DNA from: an uncultured Methanolobus sp.
GTDB taxonomy: Archaea > Halobacteriota > Methanosarcinia > Methanosarcinales > Methanosarcinaceae
Direction: 5' to 3'
Assembly: GCF_963665675.1 (NCBI RefSeq)
Contig: NZ_OY762426.1
Coordinates: 124,001 to 188,000, forward strand
DNA length: 64,000 nt
The notes under the pieces were generated by a model. The model ran no database searches. It was not told the DNA's origin and worked only from the letters and a program-made list of their open reading frames with translations. Shown here piece after piece: positions 1 to 6,869 of this stretch (position 1 is the stretch's first letter; the number at the start of each line of letters is the position of its first letter). The position numbers were made by a program, and so were the translations under genes.

Positions 1-156
1 GAACAACGCTATAAAAAAACTCAATACTATAGCTATGTACCATGATGCAGATGAGATAATCTGCTCACTGGTTGCAAGCAAAAATCCTGTGGATAAAGCC
101 AGGCATAATAAAAAAATAATTGGGTTGAATAAATTAAGTTTTCCCCGCACTCTCAT
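1..156 (-). CDS. N-terminal part of an unidentified membrane protein (cut by window edge)
   Basis: An open frame runs from an ATG at 156 off the left edge, 52 codons without a stop. A GGTGG ribosome binding site lies just upstream of the ATG. The visible peptide starts with a short basic segment (MRVRGKLNLF) followed by two hydrophobic stretches, so it is probably an integral membrane protein. It begins 37 bases after the stop of the tubulin-like gene on the same strand and is likely the third gene of that operon. Too little is present to name a family. Confidence 0.6.
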   Translation of the reverse strand, partial: MRVRGKLNLFNPIIFLLCLALSTGFLLATSEQIISSASWYIAIVLSFFIALF

Positions 157-193
157 CGTTCCACCTTTTTTTTTCAACTTTTTACCCAATTTA

Positions 194-3100
194 CTATTCT
201 AAGGCTTCACGAAGGGTTTTGATCTCATAAAGATCCTTTATCGCAGGGACTATATCCTGACCGGCCCTCTCAGAGTTTGCCAGCTCACCCGCATATTTCA
301 CGTCCAGCAGCTTCTTTCTGGTGATATATTCCCCATCCTGCATCTTCAGTACATGATGCAGAATATTATTGCTGCTCTGTTCATATACCTTCCAGTAACC
401 TCCACCTGAAGTTAATGGAGATATGTTGTCAAGGAAACTTGTAGCTGCAAGCAACGTGAGTGTTACCTCCCATGGCTTTGCATGAGAATGAGTGATCACA
501 CGGGCATCCTGAGAACTCTTGAGTGACATTATGGCATTGATATCTGTAGATATCGTACTGTTCACAACTGATGATGAAATGTATGAAGAACGTGAACCTA
601 TCACAAGTCCTACTTTTCCAAAAGTCCATTTTTCAGTGGTGCTTATAGGTATCATCTGGTTGTGGATTCCCAGTTTATAGTTTTCAAGCAATGAAGGATA
701 TGTAGCTTTTACTTCAGAAAGCAGGTTGTTAAGCTCATTCATTCCGTTGTCATCGTTGTCAAGATTCGTAAGATCTGACATTTCACCAATAAGGGACAGT
801 ATCTTCGGATTGATCTCTCCGACCTTTGTCCTGTAAAGACTTTTATCGGTCTTGTTCTTAGATTTACTCATCTCATTTATTGATGACATGAAATGATAGA
901 ACGATTCATAATGCTTGTTGAGATCTCTTCTGGAGCTGAAGGTCTTTTCATGGAGCTCTTCGGCATGGTCCATCATATCGGCAAGAGAGCGCTTTTCACC
1001 GACATCTTCATTTATGGATTCAATGTCCTCGGTTATGGATCTGGATTTCAGGAAATAGCCTTCCTTTTTGAGATACACTTCTGTCAGGCAATCCCTTAAA
1101 GAACCGATCAGCTCACTTCTTTCTGTCTGATCGAAAATAGCATCAACCCTGTCATAATTTACTGAGTCTTTACCGACATCACCCAATAATGAATTAATTG
1201 TCTGGGTTTTAATCTCAGAGGCTTTTTTATGCAGACCCTTGTTCAGGAAATCATCTGGAATATAGAATTCAAAAGGACTGTTGATCTGGATATTCCAGTA
1301 TTTGGCATTGGATTTGATATAATCTTCTTTTTCCTTTTTCATTGCCTCATACTTTCTGATCTTCTTTTTCTTATCGCCCTTAATAAACCCGACAATGCTT
1401 CCGCCTTTTTCCTGTTTCTTCTTTTCAGACTCATAGAAATAATAGAGTGCTATGGACTCTATCAGGTTAATCAGGCCATCATAACTACCCTCTATCTCAT
1501 AAGATAGATCTTTGAACTCCTGCTGCATTGCAGGAACATTAGCAGCCCGCAGCCAGCTACTCTTATCCCTGGATTTTATGTCACCGCTCTTTACCTGGGA
1601 AATGAACTCTTCAAGTTTCATTTTCAGGTCTCTCTCTTTCTCATCCAGAGACTGGACCTTCCGATTGATAACAAGGTACTGATCGATCTCTTTCTCATTA
1701 TCAGAAAGCTTTTGGTCTGCTTTTTTAGTTACCTGACTTTTCAGTAGTTCGGCACCGTCGGATTCTTCTTCCTTTTCCATAATCTGCTTCTCAAGCTCCC
1801 TCATTTCATCCTTCAGTTTTTTTGCCTTTGTATTCATGTTACTGATAGTAGATGACATATTCTGGTTGCCTTTGAGCATATCGATAAGAGTTGACCTTAC
1901 TGATTCCTCTGTTACACCGGATACACTCTTAAAAAGAAGGGCGGTTCCTTCAAGAACCTCGATGCTGTCCGGTATGAGATTTGCCAGTTTCTTATCATTT
2001 TCATCGGTAAGTTCATTAGATTGAACACTTCGTGAACCGGATTTGACTTTGGACAGGTATTCAACCATATCATCAAACGTACTTATCCTGTCGATCTGCA
2101 TTTCAGCCGGAATCTGGTTTGCAATGAAATATTCGATTGTATCCACACTCTTATAATTGAGCAAATGGCCAATCTCATGCTTGAGGACATTTTCGATATT
2201 CTTGTATTCTTTCTTTATATATTCGAAATTCTCCTTTGTAGGAGCAGTCTCCTTGAAAGAATACTGGTTATCCAGGAACGATGAAACCTGCTGGTTCAGT
2301 TCTTTCCTTGAAGTGGTTATCATCTCAAGGGAATTAATAATCTCTTCATACTGGTTCTTAAGTCCACGGAGATCCTCTATCGGATACTCGATCACATGGG
2401 AATTTGCGAAAATGAATGATGAAAAAGATCCTTTCACATCACTTATATTAATGTCACCGGTTTCCACATGGAAGAAATTGGTGAACACATTGGGGAACAT
2501 CGCATCAAACTCATGAACTTCTTCACGGGCCTCTTCTCCCTTCTTGTATCCTGTGGGACCCAGGGATGTGACAATCACATTATTGAACAGCCTCTCAGTC
2601 ATATTAAGGTATTCAAGCTCTGAGAGAGCAATTGAAGCGTTAAGCTGTTCCTTTTCTCCTTCCTGTGTTGTCGGAAGAACTACAAAGAGACATAACTGTG
2701 TGGAATCGCCTTTGAATGAGCGTATGTAGCGTGCAAGGTCAATGAACATACCCGAACCTGTACCGCCTCCAAGACCCACGACAATAGCCACGCTTCCCCT
2801 GCTTGAAAAAGTGGGGAATCCGCTGGATTCGCCTTCTGTTATGACCTTGTAGAATATGGCTTTGGAAATCGCCCTCCTGCGGTGCACTCCACCACCGAAG
2901 TCATCCATAGCAAGGTGATCAATCTTCAGCAGATCCTCAAAAGCAATGCCATTTTCAGAATCATCATTAAGCCACCAGGTCTTAACTTTCGGTTCAGATC
3001 TTTTATTCTTGACTTTCTCAGCAATCTCCTTGCTGGCAAGATCAGGAACCTGGCTGATGTTTGCAAGAGAAGGCAGATAATAGAACTTGGTTTCTATACT

Positions 3101-3346
3101 CCCCTGTGCCCCACATTCTATTATTTTGTTTTTGAGCTGGGAAATACGTACTTCATCACCTTCTTTCTCATTAGCATCAGCGTCCATGGTATATACTTTC
3201 AGGCGCCTGCCATCGGCAGAATAATGTTTCAGGAACCAGTCGTTGTTGCATATCTCCATTGTCAGCCTTTTTCCACAACCACCAACACCAACTATTGTCA
3301 TATCGGTGGGTAATTGAAGTGGCGGTATGATTTTTTCGTTACTCAT
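194..3346 (-). CDS. Giant tubulin/FtsZ-superfamily GTPase-like protein with coiled coils
   Basis: A 1050-residue protein whose N-terminal third has the tubulin/FtsZ fold signatures: VGVGGCGKR near residues 19-27 and the GTP-binding G-box GLGGGTGSG at about 191-199, followed by an FtsZ-like NASIALSELEY helix. The remaining 650 residues are charged and helical with strong coiled-coil character (about 500-600 and 660-720), unlike FtsZ or CetZ, which are about 350-400 residues. Its ATG overlaps the stop of the upstream exported protein (ATGA), indicating translational coupling. It ends with an amber TAG followed at once by TAA. The family resembles the large FtsZ-like proteins proposed in comparative genomics to act in membrane remodelling; GTPase activity and polymerisation are inferences. 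The catalytic T7-loop residue was not assigned. Confidence 0.85.
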   Translation of the reverse strand: MSNEKIIPPLQLPTDMTIVGVGGCGKRLTMEICNNDWFLKHYSADGRRLKVYTMDADANEKEGDEVRISQLKNKIIECGAQGSIETKFYYLPSLANISQVPDLASKEIAEKVKNKRSEPKVKTWWLNDDSENGIAFEDLLKIDHLAMDDFGGGVHRRRAISKAIFYKVITEGESSGFPTFSSRGSVAIVVGLGGGTGSGMFIDLARYIRSFKGDSTQLCLFVVLPTTQEGEKEQLNASIALSELEYLNMTERLFNNVIVTSLGPTGYKKGEEAREEVHEFDAMFPNVFTNFFHVETGDINISDVKGSFSSFIFANSHVIEYPIEDLRGLKNQYEEIINSLEMITTSRKELNQQVSSFLDNQYSFKETAPTKENFEYIKKEYKNIENVLKHEIGHLLNYKSVDTIEYFIANQIPAEMQIDRISTFDDMVEYLSKVKSGSRSVQSNELTDENDKKLANLIPDSIEVLEGTALLFKSVSGVTEESVRSTLIDMLKGNQNMSSTISNMNTKAKKLKDEMRELEKQIMEKEEESDGAELLKSQVTKKADQKLSDNEKEIDQYLVINRKVQSLDEKERDLKMKLEEFISQVKSGDIKSRDKSSWLRAANVPAMQQEFKDLSYEIEGSYDGLINLIESIALYYFYESEKKKQEKGGSIVGFIKGDKKKKIRKYEAMKKEKEDYIKSNAKYWNIQINSPFEFYIPDDFLNKGLHKKASEIKTQTINSLLGDVGKDSVNYDRVDAIFDQTERSELIGSLRDCLTEVYLKKEGYFLKSRSITEDIESINEDVGEKRSLADMMDHAEELHEKTFSSRRDLNKHYESFYHFMSSINEMSKSKNKTDKSLYRTKVGEINPKILSLIGEMSDLTNLDNDDNGMNELNNLLSEVKATYPSLLENYKLGIHNQMIPISTTEKWTFGKVGLVIGSRSSYISSSVVNSTISTDINAIMSLKSSQDARVITHSHAKPWEVTLTLLAATSFLDNISPLTSGGGYWKVYEQSSNNILHHVLKMQDGEYITRKKLLDVKYAGELANSERAGQDIVPAIKDLYEIKTLREALE

Positions 3347-4086
3347 ATGTCATCATCCTCGTAGTCGTCGTCTGAATTGCCTATACGAATGCCGATTATT
3401 GCACCAATGATAAGTGCGGCTATGATACCACCCACTGCCAGATACAATGAGACTTCAGGTCCTTCTTCTTCATCAGAATTAAGATAATCTGCAAGTTCAT
3501 TGGCTTCATTAACAAGTCCCTTGTCAAAAAGATCCGTGAGATAGTTCCTCATAAAAGAATTTTCGATGGTGTCAAGTTTAGCTTCAAAGGATTCGATCTC
3601 AGGCACCTCTATTATAAATGTCCTGGTGTCACTGTCCTTCAGGCTGTTCTTCTCGTCATCAAGCAGATTAAAACGATAGTAAGCGTAACCTGTCCTTTTT
3701 TCATCGAGTTTTATGAGAGTTACTTTGTCTGTCTGGACAACTTCCCTGACAACCGGTACTTTTCCCTGTATGTGAACGAGGACTTCCTCATCACTGTCAT
3801 TCAGGTCCAGGACATAATTGTTGGAATTGCTTGTAATATTGAATTCTGTAAAATTGAAAAGAGGATTACTTCCATATGCTTCAAGGTCGGTCTCAAACGA
3901 GATGTAATCCGCAGACTGGGGGATTCCGGAAATCGTCAGATCATATTCTACAATATCACCTTCGTTTGCCTCATCAGGCAGATCACCTGCAATGTCCACG
4001 TCTACTGCGGAAACGTTTGATATAAGAGAGATAAGAATAAAGAAACAAAGTACAGTTTCAACTAATATTATATTGCGTGTTTTCAT
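3343..4086 (-). CDS. Exported, C-terminally membrane-anchored protein coupled to the tubulin-like GTPase
   Basis: A 247-residue protein with an N-terminal signal peptide (about 1-27, ending VSA), an extracytoplasmic beta-rich domain (about 28-160), an acidic helical stretch (about 165-209) and one C-terminal membrane span (about 212-236) followed by an acidic cytoplasmic tail (NSDDDYEDDDI). The TGA stop overlaps the ATG of the tubulin-like gene by the ATGA arrangement. This topology makes it a plausible membrane receptor or anchor for the GTPase, with the acidic tail facing the cytoplasm. I do not recognise a named family. Confidence 0.8.
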   Translation of the reverse strand: MKTRNIILVETVLCFFILISLISNVSAVDVDIAGDLPDEANEGDIVEYDLTISGIPQSADYISFETDLEAYGSNPLFNFTEFNITSNSNNYVLDLNDSDEEVLVHIQGKVPVVREVVQTDKVTLIKLDEKRTGYAYYRFNLLDDEKNSLKDSDTRTFIIEVPEIESFEAKLDTIENSFMRNYLTDLFDKGLVNEANELADYLNSDEEEGPEVSLYLAVGGIIAALIIGAIIGIRIGNSDDDYEDDDI

Positions 4087-4386
4087 GCTTTAACCCCAAA
4101 ATACTGACTCATTGCGATAATATCAAACTGAAATTATTGTCCCACAAGTCAATTATTTTGCATATAGACTCAATCATCTAACTATATATTCTTTTTGATT
4201 TTATTGAGGTTTAAAAATATTCTTCCGGAAATCAATATGGAAATAAACGGGAAAGTGGAAGTATCAAAAACACTCAGCATCAAAATATCAAAACCATTAT
4301 ATCCCATAACTACCCTACTACACCCTCGTTAGAGTAACACAAATCTAAATTAGAATATTACTATATCCAAAAAAGAAGGTTATATT
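4087..4386. other. Divergent intergenic region between tubulin operon and cfbA
   Basis: These 300 AT-rich bases separate two divergent transcription units and must hold both promoters. AT-rich TATA-like stretches are seen near 4181-4195 (for the minus operon) and near 4345-4370 (for cfbA). No ORF, RNA structure or long repeat is evident. Confidence 0.5.
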
Positions 4387-4782
4387 ATGAGTGAAAAAAT
4401 CGGAATTTTAGCTATTGGACACGGCAGCAGATTACCATACAACAACCAGGTTGTCACAGAGATCGCCAACATGATCGCAGAAGCTCACCCTGAATACGTT
4501 GTGAAGGCAGGGTTCATGGAGAACAGTGAGCCTACAGTCGAAGAGGCACTCATGTCATTTGAAGGCACTGGAGTAACAACAATCGCTGCGGCACCAGTAT
4601 TCCTTGCATCAGGCATTCACATCACAAAAGATATTCCTGCAATCCTTAAACTGGACCCTGAGACAAACGAAGGTGAACTCGAGCTTGACGGAAATAAGGT
4701 CAAGATCGTATATGCAAAGCCTCTTGGAAGCGATGAACTCATTGCAGACCTCATCTACAAAAGAGCACAGGAAGTACTTTAA
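4387..4782 (+). CDS. cfbA: Sirohydrochlorin nickel/cobalt chelatase CfbA (CbiX-small), copy 1
   Basis: A 131-residue short CbiX-type chelatase, the ancestral homodimeric class II form. In methanogens CfbA inserts Ni(II) into sirohydrochlorin, the first step from sirohydrochlorin to coenzyme F430; the same family inserts Co(II) for cobalamin. The two metal-binding histidines are visible: His12 in the GHGS motif and His78 in [10 protein letters not shown]. The ATG is preceded by GAAGGTT. The gene is followed directly by a hairpin and T-run. A close paralogue lies at 6418 and a decayed third copy at about 13818, so this locus has expanded the gene. Which copy serves F430 and which cobalamin cannot be told from sequence. 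Confidence 0.95.
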   Translation: MSEKIGILAIGHGSRLPYNNQVVTEIANMIAEAHPEYVVKAGFMENSEPTVEEALMSFEGTGVTTIAAAPVFLASGIHITKDIPAILKLDPETNEGELELDGNKVKIVYAKPLGSDELIADLIYKRAQEVL

Positions 4783-4811
4783 ACTGTGTCACTGACACAG
4801 TACTCTTTTTT
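4783..4811 (+). terminator. Terminator of cfbA copy 1
   Basis: A perfect 8-bp hairpin (ACTGTGTC, 3-nt loop, GACACAGT) at 4783-4801 starts one base after the stop codon and is followed by a run of T at 4806-4811. Confidence 0.75.
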
Positions 4812-4931
4812 GTTGTAAGAAACACAACACTTTTTTTAAATTTGTCAATGGCAAAATTCAGGATTTCCACAGAGCCTAATTAGCAGTTATTTTAAAATCA
4901 TTTACTTTTGGTCTATCCAGGAAATAATCAA

Positions 4932-4964
4932 CTCTTATTTTTGGATTTTACCCAAATAAAAGAG
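4932..4964. promoter_or_regulatory. Imperfect inverted repeat upstream of the DtxR-type regulator
   Basis: CTCTTATTTTTGG (4932-4944) and CCCAAATAAAAGAG (4951-4964) form an imperfect dyad about 20 bases before the TATA box of the downstream regulator gene. It may be an operator for autoregulation; this is inference. Confidence 0.35.
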
Positions 4965-4985
4965 CAATATTTGTCCCTAAATCAA

Positions 4986-4998
4986 AAAAATATATAAG
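4986..4998 (+). promoter_or_regulatory. TATA box for a probably leaderless regulator mRNA
   Basis: AAAATATATAAGC lies about 25 bases before the ATG at 5020, and no ribosome binding site precedes that ATG, so transcription probably starts at or next to the start codon. Confidence 0.5.
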
Positions 4999-5019
4999 CC
5001 TTCTTGATTATGTAGTAGC

Positions 5020-5445
5020 ATGCAGGAAATTACAGGACTTGAACTCTCTCCTAAAAAAGTGGAATACCTCAAGTTTCTTTTAAACAAGGGAAAGCGAGTA
5101 CGTACAACAGATATATCTTCTGAGCTTAATGTTGATCCCTCTACAACTACAAAAACAATAAACGATCTTTCTGATTCCGGTTATGTAGATCATGTTCCTT
5201 ATCGGGGTGTCTGCCTTACTGAAAAAGGCAGGGACCATGCCGAGTTTTTCGTAAACAGGCATAACATATTGAGTCTGATGCTTACTCATTATGGCCTGTC
5301 ATCTGAGGAAGCATGCGATGAGGTTTCCCGCTTTGAGTCATTCGTTTCCAAACCTGCAATTGACATTATTTGTAATGCAATGGGCCATCCTACGGTGAGT
5401 GGTTGTGGCACGATTAATCATAATTCTTGTGGTTCTCGTCGTTGA
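5020..5445 (+). CDS. DtxR/MntR-family metal-dependent transcriptional regulator
   Basis: A 141-residue protein with an N-terminal winged helix (about 10-75: VRTTDISSELNV, recognition helix around STTTKTINDLSD, wing around YRGVCLTEKG) and a C-terminal helical metal-binding/dimerisation domain (HNILSLMLTHYGLSSEEACDEVSRFE), the pattern of DtxR/IdeR/MntR regulators. Candidate metal ligands include His81, Glu97, Cys99 and Glu101. An SH3-like third domain is absent, as in MntR. The tail carries two further cysteines (129, 137). It sits between cfbA and a tiny Cys-rich protein and probably senses Fe, Mn, Ni or Co; the metal is not determinable. The mRNA appears leaderless. Confidence 0.85.
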   Translation: MQEITGLELSPKKVEYLKFLLNKGKRVRTTDISSELNVDPSTTTKTINDLSDSGYVDHVPYRGVCLTEKGRDHAEFFVNRHNILSLMLTHYGLSSEEACDEVSRFESFVSKPAIDIICNAMGHPTVSGCGTINHNSCGSRR

Positions 5446-5540
5446 TGACTCAAAGGTTTGTAAATGGCCATAATTTGCAGTCATACCAAACAGTTTGCTA
5501 TGTTACAAAAAAAGGATGGAGTGGATGAAAAGTAGAACCA

Positions 5541-5550
5541 TCTATATATG
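5541..5550 (+). promoter_or_regulatory. TATA box of the Cys-rich small gene
   Basis: TCTATATATG lies about 47 bases before the ATG at 5597, giving a predicted leader of about 20-25 bases that contains a strong AAAGGAG ribosome binding site. Confidence 0.5.
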
Positions 5551-5596
5551 TGAGTGCTTCAATACAACTATGCATCCAACAAAGGAGAAATCATAA

Positions 5597-5761
5597 ATGA
5601 CAACAAGATGTTATGAAATGAGGAAAGGACAGAAATTAGTGTGCAAAGACTGTGGGTTCGAACTGGTTGTAGAGAAAGAGTGTGACAAGCATTGTAAAGA
5701 AGACGGATGCTGCGCCACTGAAGGATTTATGTGCTGCGGCGCACCTATGGCACTGGTGTGA
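5597..5761 (+). CDS. 54-residue cysteine-rich small protein (putative metal binding)
   Basis: A short ORF with a strong AAAGGAGA ribosome binding site and a TATA box. It encodes 54 residues with nine cysteines: Cys5, 16, 19, 29, 33, 38, 39, 46 and 47, including CKDC, CDKHC, GCC and MCCG groups. CKDCGFELVVEKEC looks like the first half of a rubredoxin or zinc-ribbon knuckle, and the Cys pairs recall metallothionein-like peptides. It follows a DtxR-family regulator gene, so metal binding or metal sensing is likely. No named family is assigned. Codon use and the ribosome binding site support it being real. Confidence 0.75.
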   Translation: MTTRCYEMRKGQKLVCKDCGFELVVEKECDKHCKEDGCCATEGFMCCGAPMALV

Positions 5762-5875
5762 ATTGGCAGAAAACTTTTTATTTTTTTTGAAATTCATAGT
5801 GGATGAAAAAAGTTTCTTTATCCACATATAGGTCATCTACCTTAAAGGTGGCAAAGATCCGATTCAAAGAGAACA

Positions 5876-6313
5876 ATGATCAAAGAATTTGAGAACTCTG
5901 AAATCGATTCCATCATGGATATCTGGTTAAAAACAACTATTGATGCTCATTATTTTATACCGGAATATTACTGGACTGAAAGATACAATGTTGTTAAAGA
6001 AGAATATCTGCCGGGTTCCACAACCTTTGTTTACAAAGAACACGGTACAGTCAAAGGATTCATAAGCGTTCTCGATAACTCGTTCATTGGTGCATTGTTT
6101 GTTTTAGAAGCACAGCAGAGAAAAGGAATTGGCCGGAAACTGCTGGACTATTGCAAGTCTTTTTATCCGGAAATGGAACTGGCAGTTTATGCAGACAATA
6201 AGCCAGCTATTGACTTTTACACAAAAAATGGTTTTGTGATTAAGAAGGAACAAAACAACGAAGATTCCGGCTTTGTAGAATACATCATGTATTTTAATGC
6301 TATGCAGGAATAA
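5876..6313 (+). CDS. GNAT-family N-acetyltransferase
   Basis: A 145-residue single-domain GNAT protein. The acetyl-CoA pyrophosphate-binding motif A is QRKGIGRKLLDYCK (Q/RxxGxG/A) around residues 82-95, preceded by the GALFVLEAQ strand, and followed by the AVYADNKPAIDFYTKNGF motif typical of RimI-like acetyltransferases. The substrate is unknown. It lies alone between the Cys-rich gene and cfbA copy 2, with its own leader; no operon partner is evident. Confidence 0.9.
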   Translation: MIKEFENSEIDSIMDIWLKTTIDAHYFIPEYYWTERYNVVKEEYLPGSTTFVYKEHGTVKGFISVLDNSFIGALFVLEAQQRKGIGRKLLDYCKSFYPEMELAVYADNKPAIDFYTKNGFVIKKEQNNEDSGFVEYIMYFNAMQE

Positions 6314-6373
6314 CTTTAGCCGGCATCACAATTATATTGTTTTTCAAGAAAGGCATGACGGCACCACAAAGAA

Positions 6374-6381
6374 CTATATAC
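6374..6381 (+). promoter_or_regulatory. TATA box of cfbA copy 2
   Basis: CTATATAC lies about 40 bases before the chosen ATG at 6418, so transcription would start near 6402-6406. Confidence 0.45.
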
Positions 6382-6417
6382 AATATTGCTAATGATGTTT
6401 AGATGGAAGGTTACATT

Positions 6418-6813
6418 ATGAGTGAAAAAATAGGATTTTTAGTTATCGGGCATGGCAGCAAATTACCCTATAACAAGCAGGCAGTTACTGAAATTGCAAA
6501 CATGATCACGGAGAATCACCCCGAATATGTTGTGAAAGTTGGATTTGTAGAGCACAGTGAACCTAAGGTTAAAGAAGCACTCATGTCCTTTGAAGGCACA
6601 GGTGTCACAAAAATATCTGCAACACCTGTATTCCTTGCATCCGGTGTTCACCTTACAGAAGATATTCCGGATTTTCTTGACCTTGATCCTGAAACAAATC
6701 AAGGCGAGGTAGAGTTAGACGGAAAGAAGGTCAGGATTGTCTACGCTAAACCCCTTGGCAGTGACCGGCTCATTGCCGATCTTATCTTCAAGAGGGTGCA
6801 GGAAGCCCTTTAG
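6418..6813 (+). CDS. cfbA: Sirohydrochlorin nickel/cobalt chelatase CfbA (CbiX-small), copy 2
   Basis: A 131-residue paralogue, very similar to the gene at 4387 along its whole length, with both metal-binding histidines (His12 in GHGS, His78 in ASGVHLT). I start it at 6418: the earlier in-frame ATG at 6403 lies upstream of the GGAAGGTT ribosome binding site, and the 6418 start gives the same N-terminus (MSEKIG) and the same leader layout as copy 1. The gene converges with the cobN-type chelatase operon. Having two copies suggests metal-specific specialisation (Ni for F430, Co for cobalamin) or dosage; both are inference. Confidence 0.95.
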   Translation: MSEKIGFLVIGHGSKLPYNKQAVTEIANMITENHPEYVVKVGFVEHSEPKVKEALMSFEGTGVTKISATPVFLASGVHLTEDIPDFLDLDPETNQGEVELDGKKVRIVYAKPLGSDRLIADLIFKRVQEAL

Positions 6814-6847
6814 GCTGTGTATCAGGACACAGCTCTTTTTTGTTTTT
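6814..6847 (+). terminator. Terminator of cfbA copy 2
   Basis: GCTGTGT, 6-nt loop, ACACAGC at 6814-6833 followed by T-rich sequence (6836-6847). Same position and design as the terminator of copy 1. Confidence 0.7.
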
Positions 6848-6869
6848 CAAGTAGTGTAAACGCAAGGAT

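Noticed and set aside
4848-4876. Possible fourth copy of the repeat end motif (AGGATTTCCACAGAGCC)
   Set aside because: Only the end motif shows partial similarity; the core (TTTATCTGAGTGACAC and hairpin) is absent, so it may be chance.
6403-6417. Earlier in-frame ATG for cfbA copy 2
   Set aside because: It lies upstream of the GGAAGGTT ribosome binding site; the start at 6418 matches copy 1 exactly in leader and N-terminus.
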